A DNA stretch of 64,000 bases, taken from an uncultured Ferrovum sp. (GTDB lineage Bacteria > Pseudomonadota > Gammaproteobacteria > Burkholderiales > Ferrovaceae). Positions within the stretch are counted from its first letter, which is position 1, and every line of letters starts with the position of its first letter. Shown here in pieces: positions 29,171 through 38,812 of this stretch. Where the stretch lies: assembly GCA_903905585.1 (NCBI GenBank), contig CAIVHB010000144.1:1-64000 (forward strand), in the 5' to 3' direction. Below the pieces are notes generated by a model. It saw only the letters and a program-made list of their open reading frames with translations, did not search any database and was not told the DNA's origin. The position numbers and the translations under genes were made by a program.

Positions 29171-29773
29171 TTAGACCTGAGTGTCGCCGTAATGCTCTTC
29201 GCGGACGATGCGAGGAACGTTATTGCGAGGTTCAATACTGACGGGTTGGTAAATAACGCGCTGTTGCTCTGCGTCATAGCGCATCTCGACATGGCCTGAG
29301 ATGGGAAAGTCTTTCCGGAAGGGGTGCCCCACAAATCCGTAATCAGTGAGGATGCGACGCAAATCAGGGTGACCATCAAAAACAATACCCATCACGTCAA
29401 AGGCTTCACGCTCATACCAGTTGGCGTTGGGCCAGACTTCAACGAGCGATTGCATCATCGGGTAGTCATTATCCTGACAGAAGGCCTTGAGGCGAATGCG
29501 CATATTGTTTTTGATTGATAACAAATGCACGACAATTCCATACCTAGGAGCGTCGACCTCGTGACCTGCATACTCCGACCAATCCATGCCACACAGATCA
29601 ATTAACTGTTCAAAGTGCAGATGGGGCTGATCGCGTAAGGCGACTGCAACCTGAAACCAATCATTAGCATTGATTTTAAGATTGATTTCACCATGCTGAA
29701 GGGTGAGTTGGCATTCAATGCCGGGTAAGGCTTCTTGAATCTCTATGAGCCGTCGCTCGTGCATGTCTGACAT
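29171..29773 (-). CDS. nuoC: NADH-quinone oxidoreductase subunit C
   Basis: 30-kDa peripheral subunit, 200 residues, without cofactors. The family signature [22 protein letters not shown] is seen here as [10 protein letters not shown] followed by HPDLRRIL and GHPFRKDFP. Two bp after nuoB and eight bp before nuoD. Confidence 0.96.
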   Translation of the reverse strand: MSDMHERRLIEIQEALPGIECQLTLQHGEINLKINANDWFQVAVALRDQPHLHFEQLIDLCGMDWSEYAGHEVDAPRYGIVVHLLSIKNNMRIRLKAFCQDNDYPMMQSLVEVWPNANWYEREAFDVMGIVFDGHPDLRRILTDYGFVGHPFRKDFPISGHVEMRYDAEQQRVIYQPVSIEPRNNVPRIVREEHYGDTQV

Positions 29774-29775
29774 GA

Positions 29776-30258
29776 TTAGGCTGCCCGTGCGATGGTATTA
29801 GTACGGCGAATCTTCTTCTGCAATTGAATGATGCCGTAAAGCAATGCTTCTGCTGTGGGAGGGCAACCCGGCACGTATACATCCACTGGAACGATACGGT
29901 CACACCCTCTCACCACCGAGTAGCTGTAATGGTAATACCCCCCCCCATTTGCACAACTTCCCATCGAAATGACCCAACGAGGTTCAGCCATCTGGTCATA
30001 CACTTTGCGTAAAGCAGGTGCCATTTTGTTGCATAGGGTGCCGGCGACGATCATTAAGTCAGACTGACGGGGACTGGGACGAAACACAATACCAAAGCGA
30101 TCTAAATCGTAACGAGCGGCTCCAGCCTGCATCATCTCAACTGCGCAACAAGCCAGGCCAAATGTCATGGGCCATAACGATCCTGTGCGGGTCCAATTGA
30201 TTACTGCGTCAAGCTTCGCGGTGACGAAACCTTCACTCATTACGCCTTCAATTGACAT
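29776..30258 (-). CDS. nuoB: NADH-quinone oxidoreductase subunit B
   Basis: Subunit holding the terminal cluster N2, 160 residues. Ligand cysteines are in [20 protein letters not shown] and [11 protein letters not shown]. Together with NuoD it forms the quinone-reducing site. 43 bp after nuoA. Confidence 0.97.
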   Translation of the reverse strand: MSIEGVMSEGFVTAKLDAVINWTRTGSLWPMTFGLACCAVEMMQAGAARYDLDRFGIVFRPSPRQSDLMIVAGTLCNKMAPALRKVYDQMAEPRWVISMGSCANGGGYYHYSYSVVRGCDRIVPVDVYVPGCPPTAEALLYGIIQLQKKIRRTNTIARAA

Positions 30259-30301
30259 GATGTCTCCAATTAGTTTCAGCCAACAATTTAACTAGGAACT
30301 A

Positions 30302-30658
30302 TTACTCCCACTCGAGAGCACCCTTCATCCATTCATAAATGAAGCCTACAACCAATATCCCAAGGAAAATGACCATCGCAATAAAACCGGGCCAGCCTAT
30401 TTCTCGTAACACAACCGCCCAGGGAAACAGGAAAGCAATTTCTAGATCAAAAAGGATGAAAAGAATGGCGACGAGATAATAGCGCACATCAAATTTCATA
30501 CGGGCATCTTCAAATGCCTCGAAACCACATTCATAGGGTGAATTTTTTTCAGCGTCAGGACGATGTGGCCCGATAAGCCGACCCAGTAGGATAGGCCCAA
30601 CTCCAACCAGAATCCCGACGAGAATGAATAACAATACTGGAAAATAGTTTTGCAGCAT
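30302..30658 (-). CDS. nuoA: NADH-quinone oxidoreductase subunit A
   Basis: First gene of the operon, a three-span membrane protein of 118 residues. The conserved loop reads [20 protein letters not shown] and contains the Cys of the hinge near the quinone chamber. The leader in front of it contains a short GC-rich hairpin and then the tRNA-Leu gene. Confidence 0.96.
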   Translation of the reverse strand: MLQNYFPVLLFILVGILVGVGPILLGRLIGPHRPDAEKNSPYECGFEAFEDARMKFDVRYYLVAILFILFDLEIAFLFPWAVVLREIGWPGFIAMVIFLGILVVGFIYEWMKGALEWE

Positions 30659-30674
30659 GGCTCATTTCCACTGA

Positions 30675-30689
30675 CCGGGTATATCCCGG
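30675..30689 (-). other. GC-rich hairpin in the nuo leader
   Basis: CCGGG (30675-30679) and CCCGG (30685-30689) form a perfect 5-bp stem around TATAT. It lies about 17 bp upstream of the nuoA ATG, close enough to affect ribosome access. It is not followed by a T run, so it is not a terminator. Confidence 0.5.
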
Positions 30690-30793
30690 ACCCGCCAGAT
30701 TTGCTCTGATCAGGTACCCTTTGGCGCGACCGCCGCAAGGCTTGGGTTATCAATCAATTAGGGCAGCACAAACATGCTAACCCACTCAAATCG

Positions 30794-30878
30794 TGGTGCC
30801 GATGAGCAGACTCGAACTGCTACGGCTTTCGCCACCGCCCCCTCAAGACGGCGTGTCTACCAATTTCACCACATCGGC
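30794..30878 (-). tRNA. tRNA-Leu (GAG)
   Basis: An 85-nt gene with encoded CCA. The acceptor stem is GCCGATG/CATCGGC. The anticodon stem is CCGTC/GGCGG around the loop TTGAGGG, giving anticodon GAG. The long variable arm expected for tRNA-Leu is present, as is TTCGAGT in the T arm. It lies between secG and nuoA, the usual place in proteobacteria. Confidence 0.97.
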
Positions 30879-30921
30879 ATGTTACTGAGATGACAACGCC
30901 TAAATAATTACTGAATTAAGC

Positions 30922-31329
30922 TTATTTATTTGCTGGACCTGCGGGCAAAGCTGCACCAGCAGGAACAGATGAAACAGGTATTTCTTGCGAGCGTGAGGAA
31001 CCCGCCGAAGGCGGTAATTCACTCGTTGGTACTTTGGGTACATCTTCAGAGGTCACTGCGCCGGCGCGTTCCATCACGCTACTACCGTGCACACGATGAC
31101 TAGACAACCAAGACAAGCCTAGGCTCGTCAAGAAAAATACAGCGGCTAGAATCGCCGTTGAACGACTCAAAAAATTAGCCGAACCACTTGAACCAAATAA
31201 ACTGCCAGCCGAACCACTTCCGAAAGCAGCGCCCACATCTGCGCCCTTACCGTGCTGAATTAACACAAGCCCGATGACACCGGCCGCAGCCAAGACATGA
31301 ACTAACCAAACGAAATTTTCAATCATCAA
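30922..31329 (-). CDS. secG: Preprotein translocase subunit SecG
   Basis: Small SecYEG subunit, up to 135 residues, that assists protein export. There are two membrane spans (about 5-22 and 55-75) with GSGSAGSLFGSSGSANFLSRST between them, a SecG hallmark. A Pro/Ser-rich tail follows. The first codon is TTG, directly followed by an ATG at 31326 that is the more likely start. It lies between tpiA and the tRNA. Confidence 0.93.
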   Translation of the reverse strand: MMIENFVWLVHVLAAAGVIGLVLIQHGKGADVGAAFGSGSAGSLFGSSGSANFLSRSTAILAAVFFLTSLGLSWLSSHRVHGSSVMERAGAVTSEDVPKVPTSELPPSAGSSRSQEIPVSSVPAGAALPAGPANK

Positions 31330-31360
31330 TAAAGCTACCTAAGGAGTCCCTTCAGCCAAC

Positions 31361-32128
31361 CTATGACTTGAAAGCCTTGCCTATACTAAGGAATTCAGTA
31401 ATTACTAAGGAAGCGCCGCCAACTAAGACTCCATCAACGTCGCTTTGAGCCGCATATTCTGACGCATTCGCTGCTTTCACGCTACCCCCATAAAGGATAG
31501 AAACATTATCTGCGCTTGCCAAATCGACTTGTGCCAGCTTGTTTCTGATGTAGGCGTGAGCTTCTTGAACAGTATTGCCATCCGCATTTCGTCCGGTACC
31601 AATCGCCCATAATGGCTCGTAGGCAATTACAATTCCCTTCAGGGCATGGGGGTTTAATTGGGCAAGCAAGGGTTCCAGTTGCTCTGAAATCACATTGAAT
31701 GTAGCCCCGCTCTCGCGATCATGAAGCGTTTCACCCACACAAACCACTGGAATCAAGCCTGAATTAAGCGCAGCCAAGGCCTTTGAGGCAACCAAGGCAC
31801 TGGATTCTGCAAATCTTTGCCGACGTTCTGAATGACCGGCCAATACATAGCGACACCCAAATTCAAGCAACATGCTTGTGGCAATCTCGCCTGTGAAAGC
31901 ACCCCTGGACTCATTAGAAATATCTTGAGCACCCCAACTAATTGAAGTGCCATTTAACAGCGTTTGAGCTTGAGGAATATAAATGGCTGGGGGGCACACC
32001 ACGAACTCAACCGAAGAAGGAGGTACCTGACTGCTTTGATTTTCGGCAATAAGGCCTGAAAGCAATTCTTGGTTAGCGGCCAAACTTCCATTGAGTTTCC
32101 AATTTCCGATAACGAGATTTCTGGCCAA
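31361..32128 (-). CDS. tpiA: Triosephosphate isomerase
   Basis: Interconverts dihydroxyacetone phosphate and glyceraldehyde-3-phosphate; 255 residues. The N-terminal GNWKLNG (catalytic Lys), GHSERR (His), the catalytic Glu in AYEPLWAIGTG and LYGGSVKAAN are all present. The start codon is TTG at 32128: the family N-terminus MARNLVIGNWKLNG begins exactly there and no ATG is available. GGGAA lies upstream. It follows pstB after a 144-bp gap. Confidence 0.97.
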   Translation of the reverse strand: MARNLVIGNWKLNGSLAANQELLSGLIAENQSSQVPPSSVEFVVCPPAIYIPQAQTLLNGTSISWGAQDISNESRGAFTGEIATSMLLEFGCRYVLAGHSERRQRFAESSALVASKALAALNSGLIPVVCVGETLHDRESGATFNVISEQLEPLLAQLNPHALKGIVIAYEPLWAIGTGRNADGNTVQEAHAYIRNKLAQVDLASADNVSILYGGSVKAANASEYAAQSDVDGVLVGGASLVITEFLSIGKAFKS

Positions 32129-32272
32129 AACAATTCCCTTTTAATATGAAAAAGGACGAGAAGAACGACGTTGTAACATACGTCGCTGCTCCGCGTCCAA
32201 GGTCATCTTTTAACTATAGAAGCTTCAACAAAAATTTAACCGAAGCCAGCTATATAGGTGAATTGGGATGAA

Positions 32273-33052
32273 TTAACCAAACTTACCAGTAATATAATCT
32301 TCGGTGGCTTTCTGAACCGGCTTAGTGAAAATCTTGCTGGTATCGTCTAGCTCAATGAGTTCGCCTAAGTACATGTAGGCGGTGTAATCCGATACACGCG
32401 CAGCTTGTTGCATATTATGGGTTACGATCACGACCGTGTAATCCTTCTTCATTTCGTGCACGAGCTCTTCAATGCGCGCGGTAGAAATAGGATCCAGAGC
32501 TGAACATGGTTCGTCTAGCAAAATGACTTCTGGCTTAATGGCGATGCAACGAGCAATGCATAAACGCTGTTGCTGACCACCAGACAAACCATTGCCGTTC
32601 TGGTGCAGTTTATCTTTTACTTCATTCCATAAAGCAGCATTGGTGAGAGCCCATTCAACACGCTCATCCATCTCGGCATGTGAGAGGTGCTCGTATAAGC
32701 GCACTCCAAAGGCGATGTTGTCGTAAATCGACATTGGGAAGGGGGTGGGCTTTTGAAACACCATACCAACCCGTGCGCGCAGTGCCGTGGCATCTACACC
32801 GCTTTCAAGAATATCCGTACCATCTAATAGTATACGGCCGGTAGTGCGATTTTCTGGGTAGAGTTCATGCAGACGGTTAAAGGTGCGCAGTAAGGTACTT
32901 TTTCCGCAACCCGAGGGTCCGATAAATGCGGTCACCTTATTGGTAGGAATATCCATTGAGACATTTTTAATGGCGTGATACTTACCGTAGTAAAAGTTGA
33001 GGCCATCAACTTTGATTCGGGTTTCTTCTTTTGCGTGAGCAGCGATAGTCAT
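32273..33052 (-). CDS. pstB: Phosphate ABC transporter ATP-binding protein
   Basis: ATPase of the high-affinity phosphate importer, 259 residues. Walker A is GPSGCGKS (45-52), the ABC signature [16 protein letters not shown], and Walker [13 protein letters not shown]. It is the last of pstSCAB. No phoU follows; the next gene is tpiA. Confidence 0.97.
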   Translation of the reverse strand: MTIAAHAKEETRIKVDGLNFYYGKYHAIKNVSMDIPTNKVTAFIGPSGCGKSTLLRTFNRLHELYPENRTTGRILLDGTDILESGVDATALRARVGMVFQKPTPFPMSIYDNIAFGVRLYEHLSHAEMDERVEWALTNAALWNEVKDKLHQNGNGLSGGQQQRLCIARCIAIKPEVILLDEPCSALDPISTARIEELVHEMKKDYTVVIVTHNMQQAARVSDYTAYMYLGELIELDDTSKIFTKPVQKATEDYITGKFG

Positions 33053-33072
33053 GTCTATATCCTCTAAAACGG

Positions 33073-33933
33073 TCAGATCTTTTTACGGAATACAATACGG
33101 GCAAGGATATTTAAACCCAACACGCCGAAAGTAATCAAAATGGCACCCCCCCAAGCTAGACGGTGCCAATCGTCATAGGGACTCATTGCAAACTGGAAGA
33201 TCACCACGGGCAGATTTGCCATTGGGCCGTTGAGGTTCGCGCTATAGAACTGGTTATTTAATGCAGTAAACAGAAGCGGCGCAGTTTCGCCTGCTACACG
33301 CGCAATTGCGAGCAAGACACCCGTTGCGATACCAGCACTTGCTGCGCGGTATGAAACCGTGGTGATCATAATCCATTTAGGCGCTCCCAAGCCAACTGTA
33401 GCTTCCCGAAGGGCATCGGGAACCAGGCGCAACATATCGTCGGTGGTGCGAACTACCACGGGGATCACGATCAGGGCTAAGGCTAGTGCACCAGCGATAC
33501 CCGAAAAGTGCTTCATGGGAGCAACAACTACCGTGTAGATGAACAAACCAATCACGATAGACGGTGCAGAAAGCAAAATGTCATTGATAAATCGGGTTGC
33601 GGGTGCTAACCATCCCTTACGGCCGTATTCTGCCAGATAGGTTCCCGCCAAGATTCCAACAGGGGTACCAATCAACGTTCCTACCCCTGCCATCATTAAA
33701 CTACCAATGATGGCGTTGAACAAACCGCCTGTGCTTCCTGGGGCAGGAGTACTTTGGGTGAACATGGCCAAATCGAGGGCGTAAATTCCTTCATACAAAA
33801 GTGTAGCCAAAATCCACGTTAGCCAAAACAGTCCAAACACCATGGCGCAACCGGCCAAGATCAAATTGATCTTGTTGGTGAGCATTCGGCGCTTAAAAAT
33901 CTGGGTAGTGCTTGCGTCTAAGTGTTCAATCAT
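33073..33933 (-). CDS. pstA: Phosphate ABC transporter permease PstA
   Basis: Inner-membrane permease of the Pst importer, 286 residues, about six spans. The coupling-loop region reads [15 protein letters not shown]. It lies between pstC (15 bp) and pstB (20 bp). Confidence 0.95.
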   Translation of the reverse strand: MIEHLDASTTQIFKRRMLTNKINLILAGCAMVFGLFWLTWILATLLYEGIYALDLAMFTQSTPAPGSTGGLFNAIIGSLMMAGVGTLIGTPVGILAGTYLAEYGRKGWLAPATRFINDILLSAPSIVIGLFIYTVVVAPMKHFSGIAGALALALIVIPVVVRTTDDMLRLVPDALREATVGLGAPKWIMITTVSYRAASAGIATGVLLAIARVAGETAPLLFTALNNQFYSANLNGPMANLPVVIFQFAMSPYDDWHRLAWGGAILITFGVLGLNILARIVFRKKI

Positions 33934-33948
33934 TTCCCGAGGCCCCTA

Positions 33949-34953
33949 TTAACTGTGCGTGCCTTCGCTCTTAGCCAACTGAAGTAGCATCAATTTAGCG
34001 CAAGCGAGAACGATTGTTGTGATTAAGAACAGAATCAAACCTAATTCAATCAGGGATGAGGTATAGATTTCTTCAACGGCTTCTGTGAACTCACTCGCGA
34101 GTGAAGAAGCGATACTGGCACCGGGAGCCAACAAGGTTGTTGAGAGGCGATGTGTATTACCGATTACAAATGTCACTGCCATGGTTTCGCCAAGGGCACG
34201 ACCAAGACCCAACATAATGCCGCCGACCACACCAGCACGGGTATAAGGCAAAACCACTCTCCACACAACTTCCCAAGTGGTGGCACCAAGACCATATACA
34301 GATTCTTTCAACACAACAGGCACCAACTCAAACACATCACGCATCACCGCAGTAATAAATGGGATGACCATAATCGCCAGAATGATTCCGGCGGTGAGCA
34401 TACCAATTCCCATTGGGGGGCCCGCAAACAGGAAGCCAACAAATGGAACGTTTCCGAGCGTATTAATTAGGAAGGGCTGCACATATGTTGAGAATAAGGG
34501 AACAAATACAAACAATCCCCACATACCGTAAATAATGCTTGGAATTGCGGCCAACAGTTCAATCGCTGTTCCAAGTGGTCGCTTTAACCAACTTGGCGCC
34601 AACTCTGTTAAAAACAAGGCAATACCAAAGCTCACAGGCACAGCAATCAGCATGGCTATGAATGAACTCACTAGAGTTCCATAAATAGGGACTAAAGCGC
34701 CGAATTGTTCACCTACTGGATCCCATTCCGAATCGTAAAAAAACTTAAAACCAAATTTTTGAATGGCGGGCCAACTTCCAATCACTAAGGAAGCCAAGAT
34801 CGCGAGTAACAGCGCAAATACCAGGAAGGCAAACCCTTTGGTCACGGCTGCAAAAATCAAATCGCCTAATGCCCCCGCACTTCTTTTGTGCAGGTCCGGA
34901 CGTTTTGGAGCAGAAGCAACGGATGAAACCGTTGCTGAGCTAACTGAATTCAT
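33949..34953 (-). CDS. pstC: Phosphate ABC transporter permease PstC
   Basis: Partner permease of PstA, 334 residues, about six spans. [19 protein letters not shown] at the periplasmic side and [16 protein letters not shown], the ATPase-coupling loop, are typical. It is separated from pstS by 146 bp that hold a hairpin. Confidence 0.95.
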   Translation of the reverse strand: MNSVSSATVSSVASAPKRPDLHKRSAGALGDLIFAAVTKGFAFLVFALLLAILASLVIGSWPAIQKFGFKFFYDSEWDPVGEQFGALVPIYGTLVSSFIAMLIAVPVSFGIALFLTELAPSWLKRPLGTAIELLAAIPSIIYGMWGLFVFVPLFSTYVQPFLINTLGNVPFVGFLFAGPPMGIGMLTAGIILAIMVIPFITAVMRDVFELVPVVLKESVYGLGATTWEVVWRVVLPYTRAGVVGGIMLGLGRALGETMAVTFVIGNTHRLSTTLLAPGASIASSLASEFTEAVEEIYTSSLIELGLILFLITTIVLACAKLMLLQLAKSEGTHS

Positions 34954-35060
34954 TGTGTCCCCTGAGAAATAGTGACTGGCAAATTATGTATAAATATGCC
35001 TTTTATTTCTGCATACCAGATCGGGTAAGTTGCCCTACCCCTTCAACAAAACAACATAAT

Positions 35061-35085
35061 AAAAAGGGGCCACATAAGGACCCCT
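35061..35085 (-). terminator. Hairpin between pstS and pstC
   Basis: On the minus strand AGGGGTCC pairs with GGCCCCT (one bulged T) and is followed by TTTTT (35065-35061). It starts 15 bp after the pstS stop. Such partial terminators commonly let the binding protein be made in excess over the permeases. Confidence 0.75.
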
Positions 35086-35099
35086 GTTCACTAAAACTT

Positions 35100-36143
35100 T
35101 TAGAATACTGGCTTACCAGCAGCATCCTTGATATTTGCTTTCCATTCGGTCTGAATCAACTTAATCACTGACTCAGGCATAGGAATGTAGTCCAACGCTA
35201 ATGCATCCTTGGATCCATTTTTGTAAGCCCAGTCAAAGAACTCCAACACCATCTTGCCGTTTTCAGGTTTGTCCTGAACTTTTTGCATCAAGATGAAGGT
35301 AGCACCAGAAATAGGCCAACTATCTTTGCCAGGCTCGTTGGTCAAAATTTCATAGAGGCCAGGTGCTTTTGCCCACTCAGCGTGTGATGCAGCTGCGCCA
35401 AAGGTTTTGTCATCGGGTTCTACAAAATTACCATCTTTGTTTTGCATTGCTACGAAAGTCATCTTGTTTTGGATGACATACGCGTACTCAACATAACCAA
35501 TAGAATTGGGTTGTTGTTTGATGGAGGAAGCCACACCTTCGTTACCTTTGCTGCTGATACCAGCTGGCCATTTTACAGAGGTATCGCTACCAATTTTTTC
35601 TTTCCACTCAGGACTGACTTTCGATAAATAGTTGGTGAAAATGAAAGTAGAACCCGAACCGTCAGAACGTGACACAGGCACAATCGCGGCATCGGGTAGC
35701 GTTACACCCGCATTGATTGCGGCGATTGCCGGATCGTTCCACTTGGTAATTTTACCCAAGTAGATGTTGGCAAGAACAGGACCAGACAACTTCAATTGAC
35801 CGGGTTTCACGTCTTTCAAATTTGCGACTGGAACCAAACCACCCACTACTGCGGGGAACTGGAATAAGTTGTCTTTAGCTAACTCTTCAACGGTCAAAGG
35901 CTTGTCAGAAGCACCAAAATCTACAGTCTTGGCTTTGATCTGCTTGATGCCACCACCACTACCGATGGACTGATAATTCAAGCCAATACCCGTTTTGGCT
36001 TTGTATGTTTCCGCCCATTTACCGTAGATAGGATAAGGGAAGGTTGCACCCGCACCCGTAATGTCAGCGGCTTGAGCGGAAACGGAAGCAAGGGCAGAGA
36101 CAACGCCCAAGGTAATCACAAACGAACGAAGGGAGAAGGCCAT
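35100..36143 (-). CDS. pstS: Phosphate-binding periplasmic protein PstS
   Basis: Captures phosphate for the PstCAB permease; 347 residues. The signal peptide ends at SAQAAD. The mature start ITGAGATFPYPIYGKW and the ligand loops (GASDKPL, SRSDGSGSTF) are typical. I chose the ATG at 36143, with GGAG 9 bases upstream, over a GTG at 36152. A Pho box lies about 100 bp upstream. Confidence 0.97.
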   Translation of the reverse strand: MAFSLRSFVITLGVVSALASVSAQAADITGAGATFPYPIYGKWAETYKAKTGIGLNYQSIGSGGGIKQIKAKTVDFGASDKPLTVEELAKDNLFQFPAVVGGLVPVANLKDVKPGQLKLSGPVLANIYLGKITKWNDPAIAAINAGVTLPDAAIVPVSRSDGSGSTFIFTNYLSKVSPEWKEKIGSDTSVKWPAGISSKGNEGVASSIKQQPNSIGYVEYAYVIQNKMTFVAMQNKDGNFVEPDDKTFGAAASHAEWAKAPGLYEILTNEPGKDSWPISGATFILMQKVQDKPENGKMVLEFFDWAYKNGSKDALALDYIPMPESVIKLIQTEWKANIKDAAGKPVF

Positions 36144-36241
36144 GGATAACACTCCAGGTAAGAATTTAGGTTAAGGGGGTTTATCGTCGAAATAATTTTA
36201 GGGATGCTAATCCCAATAGGTTAGGAGACTATCTACTTTTT

Positions 36242-36259
36242 GTGACAATCCCGTGACCT
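36242..36259 (-). promoter_or_regulatory. Pho box upstream of pstS
   Basis: On the minus strand AGGTCAC-GGGA-TTGTCAC gives two 7-base repeats with the 4-base spacer of the PhoB consensus (CTGTCAT-N4-CTGTCAT). It is about 100 bp before the pstS start. Binding of a PhoB not encoded in this window is inferred. Confidence 0.7.
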
Positions 36260-36301
36260 TACTTTTCTGTAAGCTTCTCCGCTCAATGCTGTTTGTATAT
36301 T

Positions 36302-37789
36302 TCAATCGACACGTAGATTTTTGATTCTCAATGAGAAGGGGGCACACTCCCAGCCAGCCTGCTCGGCTTCCAAATTTGCCTGCGTGAGCATATTCGCTGC
36401 ACTCCACTCTGAATCAATTTCTACCACCCACCCTTGGGCGCGTCCGCGAATGCGCAAATGCGGCAAGGTAAGGTCTGATCGACCACGATGAAACAGCACA
36501 GCCAACCTTAAACATAAAATGAGTAACCAGTCTTCGTTGCGGGTAACAAAGGAAAGGAGTTTTGCCATTCCCCCGCGTTGCGCCAGCAATAACAGCGCCA
36601 AATGATTTTGATCGCCGCGAGAGAACCCAGGCATATCGGCATTTTGCGCTATATAGGCTGAATGCTTATGATACCCACTGTAGGCAATCGATAACCCCAT
36701 TTCATGCAATCTGGCCGCCCAAGAGATCAATTGCCGATCCGCTTCATCCCCGTTATTCTCTAGCGCTTCCTCGTATAACTGGAGTGCCAGGGACTCTACG
36801 CGGGCGGCCTGCGCAACATCTACATGGTAGCGGCGCATTTGTTGGCGTACCGTCGCATTGCGGGCATCTTTATGCTCAAAACGCCCTAACATGTCGAACA
36901 GCACACCTTCACGCAAGCCACTATCAGTGGTTTGCATAGAGGTAATACCAAGTTCATGGAACACCGAGCTCATAATAGTTAATCCACCGGGAAATACGGG
37001 AACTCGCTCATCACTTAAACCGGGTAGATCAAGTTTTCTGACATCTCCACAGAAAAGAATTTGCTCACGTAACTGCTCCATACCCTCTAAGGTAATCAGC
37101 CCCGTCAAACCCCCTTTCTGCTCCAAGACCTCAGAAATGGCTCTAGCCGTTCCCGACGAACCAACCGCTTGCGACCAGTGAGAAGAATCAAACTCACCCT
37201 GAATGGTTTGAAGCTCAGTTGCTGCGGCTAATTCGGCCGCTTTCATCGCTTTGGTAGTGATTTTTCCATCAGGGAAATATTTACGGGTATGACTTACGCA
37301 ACCAATGAATAGACTTTCAAGACGCAGTGGCTTGAAGCGGTTTCCAATAATCAGTTCCGTCGAACCGCCGCCAATATCTACAACTAAGCGTTTTTCATGG
37401 CTACGCGGCAATGCATGAGAGACGCCCAGATAGATCAAACGCGCCTCTTCGTGACCAGCAATGATTTCTATAGGAAAGCCCAATGCCTGCTCAGCTTGCG
37501 CCATCAAGGCTGAGGCATTCTTTGCCACCCGCAAAGTATTGGTTCCTACTGCGCGAACTGCGCCAGGAGAGAAGCCTCGCAAGCGCTCACCAAACCGCTG
37601 TAAGCAAGCCAAGGCTCGCGCCCATGACGCGTCGTCTAAACGTTTATCTGCGCCTAGCCCGGCGCCTAATCGAACCGATTCCTTGAGGGAATCAAGTGAG
37701 TAGAATTGCCCATCAACGAGACGAGAAATCTGCAAACGGAAGCTATTAGATCCCAGATCTACTGCAGCTAAAGTGGAATGGTCAGTCAA
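36302..37789 (-). CDS. ppx: Exopolyphosphatase (Ppx/GppA family)
   Basis: Releases phosphate from polyphosphate ends; about 495 residues when started at TTG 37789. The actin-like fold motifs AAVDLGSNSFRL and VVDIGGGSTEL are present. The later HD-type helical domain begins near QQMRRYHVDVAQAARVESLA. The chosen TTG has AGGA and GGAG just upstream and gives the family N-terminus; a TTG at 37846 would add 19 unlikely residues. It is 71 bp after the acyltransferase gene and precedes pstSCAB, so phosphate release and uptake genes are adjacent. GppA activity is the alternative. Confidence 0.92.
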   Translation of the reverse strand: MTDHSTLAAVDLGSNSFRLQISRLVDGQFYSLDSLKESVRLGAGLGADKRLDDASWARALACLQRFGERLRGFSPGAVRAVGTNTLRVAKNASALMAQAEQALGFPIEIIAGHEEARLIYLGVSHALPRSHEKRLVVDIGGGSTELIIGNRFKPLRLESLFIGCVSHTRKYFPDGKITTKAMKAAELAAATELQTIQGEFDSSHWSQAVGSSGTARAISEVLEQKGGLTGLITLEGMEQLREQILFCGDVRKLDLPGLSDERVPVFPGGLTIMSSVFHELGITSMQTTDSGLREGVLFDMLGRFEHKDARNATVRQQMRRYHVDVAQAARVESLALQLYEEALENNGDEADRQLISWAARLHEMGLSIAYSGYHKHSAYIAQNADMPGFSRGDQNHLALLLLAQRGGMAKLLSFVTRNEDWLLILCLRLAVLFHRGRSDLTLPHLRIRGRAQGWVVEIDSEWSAANMLTQANLEAEQAGWECAPFSLRIKNLRVD

Positions 37790-37860
37790 ACGTCCTGTAC
37801 TCCAAAACAACGGGGTGGACGCTTCGCGCCCGGCCACCCGGGCCAAATTTCCACAGGACT

Positions 37861-38631
37861 TTATAGGATTCGATCGACTTCTGCACTACCCAAAAAGTGT
37901 CGGGCATAACGATGATCAATTTTTGATGTGGGTAACATCAACAATAAATCAGCTGTATTGAAGTCTGGATCCCATGCGGGTTCACCGCAAACAACCGCAC
38001 CAATGCGTAAATAGGCACGAATTAAAGCAGGAATATCTGCACTGTCTTCACCCGTTAGTTTTTCAAGTGGTAGACGGCATTTAGGAAACACCCGCCATTC
38101 AGCCGGCCCCATGCGGTCTCGCTCTAAACGGCGAAAAACAGCTGCCGCATATTGGCCACCGTCATGCATCGGCACACTGGCACATCCGAGAAGATACTGA
38201 ACGTTATTCCGCAAGATGAAGTCAGCCAAGCCAGCCCAAAGTAAGGTGATGGTGGCACCGCTGCGATAATCAGGATGCACACAAGCTCGTCCCATTTCCA
38301 TTATTTGGGAACGCATATGGGTGATTCGGGTGAGATCAAATTCGGTTTCGGAATAGAAGCCGCCTGCTTCTAAAGAACGATCACCCCCCAGAATACGGTA
38401 AGTTCCAACTACCTCGCCGGTAGCGGTATTTCGAACCAGCAAATGTTCACAGAATGGATCGTATTGATCTTGATCGATACCAGGGACCTCGGACTGAAGT
38501 CGTGCACCAAACTCTTCTGCAAACACGCGCCAACGCAAACGTTGAGCCTCTAAGACATCCTCACGCGTGGCAGCGAACTCAACTTTTAGTCGGGGACGCT
38601 CTTTTTTTTCGGTAATCTGTGTTTGAAACAT
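37861..38631 (-). CDS. OlsB-like N-acyltransferase (GNAT superfamily)
   Basis: 256 residues of the acyltransferase family that includes L-ornithine N-alpha-acyltransferase OlsB, which starts ornithine-lipid synthesis, a phosphorus-free membrane lipid made when phosphate is scarce. Typical features are RWRVFAEEFGA, the DQYDPFCEHLLVRN strand, MEMGRACVHPDYR and LLWAGLADF. No olsA is adjacent. It is co-directional with ppx and divergent from ppk, which fits a phosphate-linked role, but substrate specificity is inferred. Confidence 0.8.
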   Translation of the reverse strand: MFQTQITEKKERPRLKVEFAATREDVLEAQRLRWRVFAEEFGARLQSEVPGIDQDQYDPFCEHLLVRNTATGEVVGTYRILGGDRSLEAGGFYSETEFDLTRITHMRSQIMEMGRACVHPDYRSGATITLLWAGLADFILRNNVQYLLGCASVPMHDGGQYAAAVFRRLERDRMGPAEWRVFPKCRLPLEKLTGEDSADIPALIRAYLRIGAVVCGEPAWDPDFNTADLLLMLPTSKIDHRYARHFLGSAEVDRIL

Positions 38632-38692
38632 GGCTTAAGCAGCCTTTCTAAGGCAGATGACATTATAGGTTATATCAGTTCGATTGCAAAAC

Positions 38693-38707
38693 GATGACGG
38701 TGTCATC
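38693..38707. promoter_or_regulatory. Palindrome in the acyltransferase-ppk divergent region
   Basis: GATGAC-GGT-GTCATC is a perfect 6-bp inverted repeat in the 181-bp divergent region. Another GATGAC lies about 35 bp to the left. It may be an operator; the TGTCAT part also resembles half a Pho box. Confidence 0.35.
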
Positions 38708-38812
38708 ACATGATGATGATTTAAAGTTGAATCAAACTTTTCACCCTCCCTTCCCTCAATGGCAAATCAAGAGCAAAATTAGAGGCTTATATTCTATTGA
38801 ATTGCCTTCCTC

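Noticed and set aside
32129-32272. Terminator between pstB and tpiA
   Set aside because: A CGACG/CGTCG inverted repeat is present near 32168-32190, but it is short and not directly followed by a T run.
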